Positions 8,345 to 16,409 of a stretch of DNA of 49,403 bases are shown here, piece after piece. The DNA lies in NCBI GenBank assembly GCA_964367585.1, contig CAYIYH010000012.1:1-49403 (forward strand), read 5' to 3'. Origin of the DNA: CAYJGJ01 sp964367585 (GTDB taxonomy: Bacteria > Bacillota > Clostridia > Peptostreptococcales > Anaerovoracaceae). Under the pieces are notes generated by a model, which saw only the letters and a program-made list of their open reading frames with translations, was not told where the DNA came from and did not search any database. A program made the position numbers and the translations under genes. Position 1 is the first letter of the stretch, and each line of letters opens with the position of its first letter.

Positions 8345-9154
8345 ATGAAGAAAAATATTTTAATTTATTCAAACGAATATGCAGCCTCAGTAACGGCTTC
8401 AAAGAATTTAAAACAGAAATTGGAAAGCTCAGGATACACAGTGTGCAAAGAGTCACACAACATTGAGGATGTAGATTTGATCGTATGCATTGGCGGTGAT
8501 GGAACCTTTTTGAGAGCCGTCCACTCATTTAATTTTCCTAAAGTGCCTTTTATTGGTATAAACACTGGACACTTAGGTTTTTTTCAAGAAATATCCCCTA
8601 GTCAACTTGACGATTTTATTTTTAACTTTTCTCAAGATAAATGTGTAGTACAACATCTTTCGACAGTTGAGACTACAATAAAAACAAAGGATGCAACACA
8701 TTCAATTACCGCGCTTAATGAAATAACGATAAGAGGTGCAGACAATCACCCTGTGCATTTGAATGTATCAATTGGTGGGAGCTTCATAGAAAGATTCAGT
8801 GGTGATGGGATGACAATATCAACCCCTTCGGGAAGTACTGGATACAATTATTCACTAGGGGGAAGCATAATAGACCCTCGTCTTAAAATTTTACAAGCTA
8901 CACCTATTGCTCCGTTGAACTCGACGGCATATCGTTCGTTTACCTCAAGCATCATGCTGCCCGCCGAACTTTCACTTGGATTTATTCCAGACGACATATT
9001 CCCAGACGAATCTATCGTAATAAACTACGACGGGATGACGGAGTTTTTGAACGGAATATGCAATATTGAAGTAAAATTCTCAAACAAAACGGTAAAATTG
9101 ATGAGATTTGAAACATATGACTTTTGGAGTAAAGTAAAGACAAAGTTCTTGTAG
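8345..9154 (+). CDS. nadK: NAD kinase
   Basis: 269 residues from the chosen start, within the family range. GGDGTFLRAVH (50-60) is the diagnostic GGDGT motif, followed by NTGHLGFF, NEITIRG and the GDGMTISTPSGSTGY block that binds NAD. The enzyme phosphorylates NAD to NADP in the cytoplasm and is the sole source of NADP in most bacteria. The open frame extends 11 codons further upstream, but this ATG has GGAAG at 8335-8339 with a spacing of five and gives the family-typical MKKNILIYSN start. In many Firmicutes nadK is followed by argR and recN; here a terminator follows instead. Confidence 0.95.
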   Translation: MKKNILIYSNEYAASVTASKNLKQKLESSGYTVCKESHNIEDVDLIVCIGGDGTFLRAVHSFNFPKVPFIGINTGHLGFFQEISPSQLDDFIFNFSQDKCVVQHLSTVETTIKTKDATHSITALNEITIRGADNHPVHLNVSIGGSFIERFSGDGMTISTPSGSTGYNYSLGGSIIDPRLKILQATPIAPLNSTAYRSFTSSIMLPAELSLGFIPDDIFPDESIVINYDGMTEFLNGICNIEVKFSNKTVKLMRFETYDFWSKVKTKFL

Positions 9155-9172
9155 TTTAAATACTCTATACTT

Positions 9173-9206
9173 AAAAAAGGGAGTCGGTACACCGCCCCCC
9201 TTTTTT
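9173..9206. terminator. Bidirectional intrinsic terminator between nadK and obgE
   Basis: AAAAAAGGG (from 9173) and CCCTTTTTT (to 9206) bracket an imperfect GC-rich hairpin (GTCGGT-ACA-CCG inside). A-runs on the left and T-runs on the right let it end transcription from both strands. It lies between the convergent genes nadK (plus) and obgE (minus). Confidence 0.85.
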
Positions 9207-9220
9207 AATAAATACAGTCG

Positions 9221-10513
9221 TTAATACTCGTCGAAAAATTCAAACGAATAATCACTTACTCTAATTGTGTCGCCTTCGATTAATCCCATATTTTTCATTT
9301 CATCTATAGCACCGCTTTTTTCGATGTACTTGTATAGATAACGCAGTGAACCTAAATCGTTGAAATTTGTAGAGTCAAAAATCTTCTGTAGCTGCTTCCC
9401 ATGCAACACGAATATTTCATTTTCTTTTTTTACATACACTGTTTTATAATCAGGATCGTCGTCTAATGTATCCAAATCAATGAAGTCATATTCCTCCTCT
9501 TGTGTAGGATTGGCTCGTTCTTCTTCAATCATTTTATATGCTTCTTGTAATAAATCTGAAATACCTTGGTTAGTAGCTGCAGAAATAGAGAAAACCTTAT
9601 AGCCTTTACCTTCTACATGTAACTTGAATTCCAAAAATAAGTCACTATCTTCCTCAATCAAATCTATCTTGTTGGCCGCTACAATCATAGGTTTTTTTAT
9701 CATTTTATCATTGTATAATCCAAGTTCATTGTTTATTAAGTCAAAATCTTCAATAGGATTTCGCCCCTCACTTCCAGACACATCCACCACATGAATTAAT
9801 GCTTTTGTACGTTCTATGTGTTTTAAAAACTTAAATCCTAAACCTTGGCCCGCGTGTGCACCTTCGATTATTCCTGCTATGTCCGCTATTACGAATGTAT
9901 TGTCAAATACTTTAGCTACGCCTAAATTTGGATCAATTGTAGTAAAGTGGTAACTTGCAATTTTAGGGTTTGCGCCAGTAGATACCGAAAGTAAAGTGGA
10001 TTTTCCTACATTTGGGAATCCTACAAGTCCAACGTCGGCAATTAATTTCATCTCAAGTACTATAGAGCGTTCTTTTGCAGTTCCTCCGGCTTCTGCGAAA
10101 TTCGGTGCTTGTCTCGTAGATGTTTTAAAATTAACATTTCCTTTTCCACCTTTTCCACCTCTAGCTGCAACAAAAGAATCCCCATCGTTGACAAGGTCTT
10201 TCATTACGAGCCCACTCTCTTCGTCAATAACGAGTGTGCCTACTGGCACTTTGATTATGAGTGCCTCTCCTGCTTTACCAAATCGCTTACGCCTCATTCC
10301 GTCTTGTCCATTTTCGGCTTCATATTTTTTCTTATACCTAAAATCCATAAGTGTTCGCAAGTTAAAGTCGGCTTGAAATACAATATTTCCGCCGTTTCCT
10401 CCATCGCCACCGTCTGGACCACCCTCAGGAACATACGGTTCGCGACGAAATGACACACACCCGTTGCCGCCTTTTCCTGATTTTATCAAAATTTTAGCTC
10501 TATCTACAAACAT
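9221..10513 (-). CDS. obgE: Obg/CgtA GTPase
   Basis: 430 residues. The N-terminal Obg fold is glycine-rich (GGPDGGDGGNGGN, 31-43). The G domain has G1 GFPNVGKST (165-173), G3 DIAGIIEGA and G4 NKID. The C-terminal 80 residues form the OCT domain found in Gram-positive Obg proteins. Obg is an essential ribosome-associated GTPase acting in 50S maturation and stress response. ATG is preceded by AGGAG. It is the third gene of rplU-rpmA-obgE, the classic cluster, separated from rpmA by a terminator-like hairpin. Confidence 0.97.
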   Translation of the reverse strand: MFVDRAKILIKSGKGGNGCVSFRREPYVPEGGPDGGDGGNGGNIVFQADFNLRTLMDFRYKKKYEAENGQDGMRRKRFGKAGEALIIKVPVGTLVIDEESGLVMKDLVNDGDSFVAARGGKGGKGNVNFKTSTRQAPNFAEAGGTAKERSIVLEMKLIADVGLVGFPNVGKSTLLSVSTGANPKIASYHFTTIDPNLGVAKVFDNTFVIADIAGIIEGAHAGQGLGFKFLKHIERTKALIHVVDVSGSEGRNPIEDFDLINNELGLYNDKMIKKPMIVAANKIDLIEEDSDLFLEFKLHVEGKGYKVFSISAATNQGISDLLQEAYKMIEEERANPTQEEEYDFIDLDTLDDDPDYKTVYVKKENEIFVLHGKQLQKIFDSTNFNDLGSLRYLYKYIEKSGAIDEMKNMGLIEGDTIRVSDYSFEFFDEY

Positions 10514-10524
10514 GTTATTCTCCT

Positions 10525-10556
10525 AAAAAGGGCAGAATTAAATTCTGCCCTTTTTT
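10525..10556 (-). terminator. Terminator-like hairpin between rpmA and obgE
   Basis: GGGCAGAAT and ATTCTGCCC form a nine-pair stem with a three-base loop, followed on the reverse strand by TTTTT and then immediately AGGAG of obgE. The stem is also flanked by an A-run. It probably ends part of the rplU-rpmA transcripts so that obgE is expressed below the ribosomal proteins. Confidence 0.75.
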
Positions 10557-10577
10557 ATATTATCTTATTTGATATGA

Positions 10578-10835
10578 CTACGCCATTGGATATACGCTTA
10601 CTTGTTTTCTTTTTTTATCATATCTTTCGAACTTAACAGCACCATCTGTTTTAGCAAAAAGTGTATCATCGCCACCTTTTCCTACATTGTTTCCAGGATG
10701 GAATTTAGTTCCTCTTTGTCTAACCAAAATGCTTCCTGCACTTACGAATTGACCATCACCTATTTTGAGACCTAGTCTCTTGGACGCGGAGTCCCGACCG
10801 TTTCTGGAGCTACCTACCCCTTTCTTACTTGCCAT
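10578..10835 (-). CDS. rpmA: 50S ribosomal protein L27
   Basis: 85 residues starting MASKKGVGSSRNGRDS, the L27 N-terminus that reaches toward the peptidyl transferase centre. Many Firmicutes make L27 with about nine extra residues (ending in QFFA) that the cysteine protease Prp removes. Here the ATG with AAGGAGG just upstream encodes the mature form directly, and the 28 bases between rplU and rpmA leave no room for the prp gene often found there. So this organism seems not to need L27 processing. Confidence 0.97.
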   Translation of the reverse strand: MASKKGVGSSRNGRDSASKRLGLKIGDGQFVSAGSILVRQRGTKFHPGNNVGKGGDDTLFAKTDGAVKFERYDKKRKQVSVYPMA

Positions 10836-10863
10836 GTGTGTTCACCTCCTTCTTTATCTCAAA

Positions 10864-11451
10864 CTACTTACTGCCTTGAATTGTTTCAATAATAACTGCT
10901 TTTGTAGCCTTAGGATCTACTTTAATATTTTGCTCTTTTGCATATTCTATTAATTCATCTTTTTTCATGCTTGTCAATGAAACTTCTTTATCTTTAGGTG
11001 TCTCTGCTTTTTTAGTTTCAGCTTTTGGCTCGCTCTTTTTCACTTCAGCCTTTGGTTCCGCAGCTTTAGGTGCATCTGCTTTTTTCGCTTCAGTTTTCTT
11101 CGGCGCTGCTACAGGTGTAGCTTTTACAGTTTTACCATCAGCAGATGTAATAGATGTGATTTCTAACAAAGTGTATGGTTGTCTGTGACCTTGTTTTTTT
11201 CTGTAGTCTTTTTTAGCTTTGTATTTAAAGATGATTACTTTGTCACCTTTACCGTGTTCCTTTATTTCTGCAACTACTTTTGCGCCGTCTACATACGGAG
11301 CACCTACATCTACTTTTTTTCCATCGCTTACTACTAGGATTTTTTCGAATTCTATAGAAGATCCGATTTCACCTACTAGTTTTTCAACTCTAAAAGAATC
11401 TCCATCGGTAACTCTATATTGTTTACCACCAGTTTCAATTATTGCGTACAT
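10864..11451 (-). CDS. rplU: 50S ribosomal protein L21 with long C-terminal tail
   Basis: 195 residues, against about 103 for ordinary L21. Residues 1-103 are the complete L21 core (MYAIIETGGKQYRV start, KKQGHRQPYTLL near its end). Residues 105-155 are an Ala/Lys/Pro/Glu linker with repeated KKAE and PKAE units. Residues 157-193 look like a small SAP/HeH-type helix-loop-helix (VSLTSMKKDELIEYAKEQN then KATKAVIIETI), a fold that often binds nucleic acid. L21 binds 23S rRNA with L20. The open frame extends 14 codons upstream, but this ATG has GAGGAGG in place and gives the family start. Confidence 0.96.
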   Translation of the reverse strand: MYAIIETGGKQYRVTDGDSFRVEKLVGEIGSSIEFEKILVVSDGKKVDVGAPYVDGAKVVAEIKEHGKGDKVIIFKYKAKKDYRKKQGHRQPYTLLEITSITSADGKTVKATPVAAPKKTEAKKADAPKAAEPKAEVKKSEPKAETKKAETPKDKEVSLTSMKKDELIEYAKEQNIKVDPKATKAVIIETIQGSK

Positions 11452-11532
11452 TATATTCCTCCTCTTTCCGATCACGCCTTGCCAGGTAGCCAATAAATGA
11501 CTTTTGAAACCTTATCCGAGCGGTCTAACTTC
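11452..11532 (-). ncRNA. Candidate L21 leader RNA
   Basis: The roughly 80-base untranslated leader from the promoter to the rplU ribosome binding site contains ACCGCTCGGATAAGGT and then CCTGGCAAGGCGTGATCGG just before GAGGAGG. These blocks resemble the conserved L21 leader of Firmicutes (Rfam L21_leader), in which L21 or a partner represses its own operon. The identification is from memory of the motif, not from a covariance search. Confidence 0.6.
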
Positions 11533-11535
11533 TAG

Positions 11536-11564
11536 ATTATACACGAACTATTATCTATTGTCAA
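11536..11564 (-). promoter_or_regulatory. Perfect sigma-A promoter for rplU-rpmA-obgE
   Basis: TTGACA (11564-11559), a 17-base spacer and TATAAT (11541-11536) on the reverse strand: consensus at every position. Strong constitutive transcription is expected, as for a ribosomal protein operon. Confidence 0.9.
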
Positions 11565-11612
11565 ACAAAACAATAGAAATATTTCATTTTTTTTATTTTT
11601 AATTATGCTGTA

Positions 11613-13280
11613 TTACTTTAATACTGCTCCAGTACTAGCGGATGAAACTAGTTTAGCATACTTTTCTAATAATCCCTTACTTCCTTTCGACTTAGGCTCT
11701 ATCCATTTTGCAAGTCTCTTCTCTATTTCATGTTCTAGAACAAGCAATTCTAAAGAGCTATTTGGAATATCTATACTAATAATATCGCCCTCTTCTACTA
11801 TGCATATTGTACCTTTTGAGATAGCCTCAGGCGAAATATGGCCAATGCATGCACCTCTGGTACTGCCCGAAAATCTTCCATCAGTTATCAATGCCACTGA
11901 GTCTCCAAGCCCAGCACCTATCAAAGCTGCTGTAGCTGTAAGCATCTCTCTCATACCAGGGCCACCTTTTGGCCCTTCGTATCTGATTACAATTACATCA
12001 CCTTTTTTGATTTGCCCTTCTACTATCGCATTTACTGCATCCTCTTCACATTCGAATACTCGTGCAGGTCCTTCATGCACTAACATATTCTTTAGAACAG
12101 CACCCGTTTTTACAACAGCTCCATCTTTAGCCAAGTTTCCATAAAGCACTGAAAGCCCACCCGTAGCAGTATATGGATTATCGCAACTCTTAACAATTTC
12201 ACCGTCAATATCCTTTGCACCTTGTATTATGTCTATAAGTTTATTTCCATTAACTGTCATCACACTTCCATCAAGATGCCCTGCCCTGAGGAGTTCTTTT
12301 GCTATTACTTGGATTCCTCCGATACGATAAAGATCTTCGATATAGTATTCTCCGCCTGGTCTAAAATTACAAATCTTTGGAGTTTTACTACTTATTTTTG
12401 CGAAATCGTCTAGTGTAATATCGATTCCAGCTTCATGTGCTATTGCAAGTAAATGTATAATTGTATTAGTAGACCCTCCAATTGCAACATCCAATGTAAT
12501 TGCATTGATAAAAGCCTCTCTTGTCATTATATCTAACGGACGAATGTCTTTTTCTAGTAATTCAACTATCTTCTCCCCTGTCTGTTTTGCTAAGATTTTT
12601 CGCTTCGATAGATAGTAAGGTATTGTAGAATTGAAAGGCAAACTCATTCCAAGTATTTCCGAGATTATATTCATACTTGTTGCCGTCGCAAGTTCGGCGC
12701 AAGCACCGCAGCTTGGCTCCGCAACTTCTTCCAACTTCTCAAGATCCTCGAGAGAAAGTGTCCCTGTAGAAACTTCGCCTAGTGCTTCATACAAAGATGT
12801 GCCGTCACATTTTTGTCCTTTAAATTTCTCAACTGCCATTGTTCCACCGCACAGTACGATTGAAGGAATATTCAATCGAGCTGAAACCATAAGCATTGCT
12901 GGTGTAATTTTATCGCAATTTGTAATCAGTACGAGTGCATCTAATGCATGCGCCATAGCCATTGCTTCAATAGAATCGACGATAATATCTCTGCTTGGCA
13001 ATGGATACTTCATTCCACAGTGACCCTGTGCCAGACCATCACATACTGCAATAGTCGGAATTTCTACAGGAACACCACCTTTAGATGATATCCCGGTTTT
13101 GACCGCTTGTGAAAGATCTCTTAAATGAATGTGTCCGGGATTGATTTCATTAAAAGTATTTACAACACCAATAATAGGCTTTTGTAAATCGTCTTTTGTC
13201 ATGCCTGTAGCATAAAGCAAGCTGCGGTGACATGCTCTTTCTACACCCTCTTTTATAATATTACTGTAATAACTTCTCAT
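11613..13280 (-). CDS. ilvD: Dihydroxy-acid dehydratase
   Basis: 555 residues, full length. The family blocks are present: CDGLAQGHCGMKYPLPSRD, TNCDKITPAMLM and EPSCGACAELATATSMN supply the iron-sulfur cysteines; GGSTNTIIHLLAIAHEAG and GRFSGSTRGACIGH are the substrate-site signatures. The enzyme makes the 2-keto acid precursors of valine, isoleucine and leucine (last common step) in the cytoplasm. No other ilv or leu gene is in the window. It follows an AIR-synthase-like gene by 25 bases and is probably co-transcribed with it. Confidence 0.96.
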   Translation of the reverse strand: MRSYYSNIIKEGVERACHRSLLYATGMTKDDLQKPIIGVVNTFNEINPGHIHLRDLSQAVKTGISSKGGVPVEIPTIAVCDGLAQGHCGMKYPLPSRDIIVDSIEAMAMAHALDALVLITNCDKITPAMLMVSARLNIPSIVLCGGTMAVEKFKGQKCDGTSLYEALGEVSTGTLSLEDLEKLEEVAEPSCGACAELATATSMNIISEILGMSLPFNSTIPYYLSKRKILAKQTGEKIVELLEKDIRPLDIMTREAFINAITLDVAIGGSTNTIIHLLAIAHEAGIDITLDDFAKISSKTPKICNFRPGGEYYIEDLYRIGGIQVIAKELLRAGHLDGSVMTVNGNKLIDIIQGAKDIDGEIVKSCDNPYTATGGLSVLYGNLAKDGAVVKTGAVLKNMLVHEGPARVFECEEDAVNAIVEGQIKKGDVIVIRYEGPKGGPGMREMLTATAALIGAGLGDSVALITDGRFSGSTRGACIGHISPEAISKGTICIVEEGDIISIDIPNSSLELLVLEHEIEKRLAKWIEPKSKGSKGLLEKYAKLVSSASTGAVLK

Positions 13281-13305
13281 ATTACTCTCCGTTACTCATT
13301 GATTC

Positions 13306-14340
13306 CTACTTTTTGACTCCTATCTTATATAATTCGTCTGCTCCTGGCGGGATTATTTCTTTTAAGTTTTCAATTTGAATATTCTTATCGTCTATCCCTA
13401 TGTTTTGCATTATACCAAATTCTTTTTGCTTTATTTCACCAATTACAGAGACGTCCACATTGTTTTTCTTAAGTTGCTCGATAATTTGTTCGGCTTGCAC
13501 TTTTGCAGCTATCATAAGCATCGTGCCGCTAGAGATTAGTCCTAAATAATCGATTTTATAGTGATTGCATATTTTTTTTGTTACATCGTGCACTGGAATA
13601 TTATTCGAATGTATTACACATCCCACATCCGATAACTTACACATTTCCCATACAGCACCCAAGATCCCACCTTCTGTTACGTCGTGCATCAGCGAGACAC
13701 CATATTTCTCTGCGATTAGTCCTTCCTTCACCACACTAATTTGGTCAAATAAAGACACCGCCGTTTGAGTCTCTTCCTTACTTAAAATATCAATCAACTC
13801 TTCCTCAAAGTCACTTGCTATTATTGCGGTCCCCTCAATTCCGGCTTTTTTAGTCATAAAAATAACATTACCGGGAGACACCTTGAGACTGGCATTTTCG
13901 TTTGGTTTCTTTTTTCCCAATGCGGTGGCAACTATAACAGGCTGGTTCACCGCTTTAGTTACTTCTGTATGCCCTCCTATAATTTCGACACCTAATTCCT
14001 CTGATACCGTCAATGCTTGGTCTATCATCTTGATTAATTCATTTTTGGTCGTTCCAGCTGGCAAAAGAACTGTAAGTGTTATTGCAATAGGAAGACCTCC
14101 ACTCGCGGCGATATCATTACAAGACACATGGATAGCCAGTCGTCCAATATCATTGACCGATGCGGTCACAGGGTCGGATGAAACAACACAATCGTAATCC
14201 GCGAAATCAATAATGGCACAGTCAGCCCCTATTGCGGATCCTACTTTTACTTCTTTGTTTTGCATCTTTAGCTTATCTATTATTAAATCCTGCAATAATT
14301 GAGGCTCTAGTTTTCCAATATCTAATACATCATTATCCAA
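13306..14340 (-). CDS. AIR-synthase-related (HypE/PurM-fold) protein
   Basis: 344 residues. The N-terminal half has the PurM-fold nucleotide-binding pattern (GADCAIIDF; VSSDPVTASVNDIGRLAIHVSCNDIAASGG is the longest match, at about 41-82), and the C-terminal half has HDVTEGGILGAVWEM. Relatives are HypE, ThiL, SelD and PurM. It lacks the C-terminal PRIC-type cysteine of HypE and the N-terminal Cys/Sec of SelD, and no hyp genes are near, so neither name fits; it matches the stand-alone AIR-synthase-like proteins of clostridia with no assigned reaction. The start is TTG: an AAGGAGAG lies about 10 bases upstream and no ATG occurs in frame nearby. Confidence 0.8.
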   Translation of the reverse strand: MDNDVLDIGKLEPQLLQDLIIDKLKMQNKEVKVGSAIGADCAIIDFADYDCVVSSDPVTASVNDIGRLAIHVSCNDIAASGGLPIAITLTVLLPAGTTKNELIKMIDQALTVSEELGVEIIGGHTEVTKAVNQPVIVATALGKKKPNENASLKVSPGNVIFMTKKAGIEGTAIIASDFEEELIDILSKEETQTAVSLFDQISVVKEGLIAEKYGVSLMHDVTEGGILGAVWEMCKLSDVGCVIHSNNIPVHDVTKKICNHYKIDYLGLISSGTMLMIAAKVQAEQIIEQLKKNNVDVSVIGEIKQKEFGIMQNIGIDDKNIQIENLKEIIPPGADELYKIGVKK

Positions 14341-14373
14341 AAGTATGCACTCTCCTTATGTTATATTACATTA

Positions 14374-14382
14374 ATTATATCA
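14374..14382 (-). promoter_or_regulatory. Extended -10 promoter candidate before the AIR-synthase-like gene
   Basis: TGATATAAT on the reverse strand (TGn plus a perfect TATAAT) with only a weak TGGCAA about 18 bases upstream. It lies in the 112-base gap after ligA and could drive the AIR-synthase-like gene and ilvD independently. Confidence 0.45.
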
Positions 14383-14452
14383 TATCTTAAAAATGGCTTG
14401 CCAGTTTATCATTTTGTTAGGTTATGACAATAATTCTTAAACGTACGTAGTT

Positions 14453-16396
14453 TTACGACAACATTTCTTTAAACATTATTTCGTTTATTATAGGAATACC
14501 AATTTCTTTTGCCTTTTTATTTTTACTTGAATTAGACTGTGTATCATTATTTATCAAGTAATTCGTAGAAGAACTTACAGAACTCGTAACCTTCCCCCCT
14601 GCATTTTCTATTACTCTAACTAGCTCGTCTCGGTTATCATACATGTTAAGCGAGCCAGTGATTACAAAAGTTTGTCCTGCAAGTACACTGGAGGTATCTT
14701 CTATATTCTCATCCAATATCACATGCTCCACTAATCGAGAAATTAATTCCTTGTTTGTATCTTGATCGAAAAATTCCCGGTATGCTCTAGCCATCACATC
14801 TCCGACACCATCTATTTCGATTAATTCGCTCTCCTGAAGTTGGATCATTTTTTTCCAATCGTTTCCCGCATTTTTTGCAATCAGTTTCGCGTTTGCTACG
14901 CCGATATTGGGAACGCCAAGAGAATACAAAAGTGTTGCAGGAGTGGCATGACGAGACTTTTCGATAGACTCTACCAGGTTATCAAAAGATTTTTTTCCAA
15001 ATCCTTCTATTGCGACCACTGTATCTTCATGATTTTTTATATTAAAAACATCATCTAGCTTTTTTATTATGCCAACTTCTATAAATTTTTCCAACGAAGA
15101 TTCCGATAATCCTTCTATGTTTAGCGCATTCCTGCTGACAAAATGAGAAAACTTTTTTATTCCTTTAGCCGAACAATTCTCATTAGGACAATGTAAAGTT
15201 CTTATTCCATTTTCATTCTTTATCAGAGTCTCAGAATTACAAACAGGACATTTTTCTATTATATTAATATTTGCAGATCGAGTCATGTTTTGTAAAATCT
15301 GAGGAATTATCATGTTTGCTTTATACACTTCGATTTCATCACCTATGCCAAGCTGCAAATCCTCGACTATACTTATATTATGTACAGACGCACGTTTTAC
15401 CGCCGTTCCCTCTAACTCCACCTCGTCAAAGACCGCAATCGGATTAATTAGGCCTGTTCGCGATGGGCTCCATTCTATCTCTCTAAGTATAGTGAGTGTA
15501 GTTTGATCCTTCCATTTAAATGCTATTGAATCTTTTGGAAATTTAGAAGTCTCTCCTAAACTTTTCGAATATGCAATGTCATCAAACACAATAACTAAAC
15601 CATCAGATGGAATATCATAGTCTACAATTTTGTTTTCAAATTCTATGATAATTTGCCGGATGTTTTCTTTATTAACTTCTTTATGATCCACCGTTGCGAA
15701 TCCGTTTTGTGCAATAAAATCTAGTTCTTCGCCCCTCTTTTCAAAAACAGCATCGTCTATTTCGATTAATCCAAAAGCAAAAAACTGGACATTTCTGGAT
15801 TTTGTTATCTGTGTTGATAATTGCCGCACGGTGCCACTACACAAATTACGTGGATTTTTGTACTTTGATTCTACTTCTTCAATACTCTCATTTATCTTCT
15901 CAAAATCCGAATATGATATTACAGCCTCCCCTCTGACAGTCAGCTTGCCAGTAAAGGGTATCTTGATTGGCAAATTATCAAAAACTCTAGCAGAGGGAGT
16001 GATTACTTCTCCAATTTCACCATTTCCCCTAGTAACTGCTTTTAATAAAGTACCATTCTCATATGTGAGAACTACTGTAAGACCATCTAGCTTCCATGAT
16101 AGGATTGCTTGTGCATCGCCTAGCCAGTCAACGAGATCTTCTATGTTCTTGGTCTTATCTAATGAAAGCATTTTCTTATTGTGTTTTTCCTTCGGTAATG
16201 AAGAAATAATCTCATAGCCGACGTTTTGGGTTGGGCTATTTGACAAGATGATTCCAGTAGATTTTTCTAGAGACTGTAACTCATCATACAGTTTATCATA
16301 CTCGAAATTACTGATTATTTCATCGCCTTTTTCGTAGCTTTCGTTTGCTTTGTTCAATATTTCAATTAACTGCAAGATACGAGATTTTTTTTCCAT
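14453..16396 (-). CDS. ligA: NAD-dependent DNA ligase
   Basis: 647 residues from the chosen start. The adenylation domain has catalytic Lys102 in KLDG. Then come the OB fold, a zinc finger CPVC...CPNENC, helix-hairpin-helix repeats, and a BRCT domain from about 565 (LAGQTFVITGSLNMYDN). LigA seals nicks using NAD. Domain Ia, the NMN-recognition module, is present but divergent: around residues 24-36 the usual YH...D...YD pattern reads SY...N...YD. That form resembles the ligases of Lachnospirales-type clostridia. The frame continues 12 codons upstream into pcrA, but this ATG has AAGGA five bases before it. It lies 13 bases after pcrA, the usual Firmicute pair. Confidence 0.96.
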   Translation of the reverse strand: MEKKSRILQLIEILNKANESYEKGDEIISNFEYDKLYDELQSLEKSTGIILSNSPTQNVGYEIISSLPKEKHNKKMLSLDKTKNIEDLVDWLGDAQAILSWKLDGLTVVLTYENGTLLKAVTRGNGEIGEVITPSARVFDNLPIKIPFTGKLTVRGEAVISYSDFEKINESIEEVESKYKNPRNLCSGTVRQLSTQITKSRNVQFFAFGLIEIDDAVFEKRGEELDFIAQNGFATVDHKEVNKENIRQIIIEFENKIVDYDIPSDGLVIVFDDIAYSKSLGETSKFPKDSIAFKWKDQTTLTILREIEWSPSRTGLINPIAVFDEVELEGTAVKRASVHNISIVEDLQLGIGDEIEVYKANMIIPQILQNMTRSANINIIEKCPVCNSETLIKNENGIRTLHCPNENCSAKGIKKFSHFVSRNALNIEGLSESSLEKFIEVGIIKKLDDVFNIKNHEDTVVAIEGFGKKSFDNLVESIEKSRHATPATLLYSLGVPNIGVANAKLIAKNAGNDWKKMIQLQESELIEIDGVGDVMARAYREFFDQDTNKELISRLVEHVILDENIEDTSSVLAGQTFVITGSLNMYDNRDELVRVIENAGGKVTSSVSSSTNYLINNDTQSNSSKNKKAKEIGIPIINEIMFKEMLS

Positions 16397-16409
16397 TCTT
16401 TCCTTACTT

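Noticed and set aside
13306..14340. Naming this gene hypE or selD
   Set aside because: It lacks the C-terminal PRIC-type cysteine of HypE and the catalytic Cys/Sec of SelD, and no partner genes are near.
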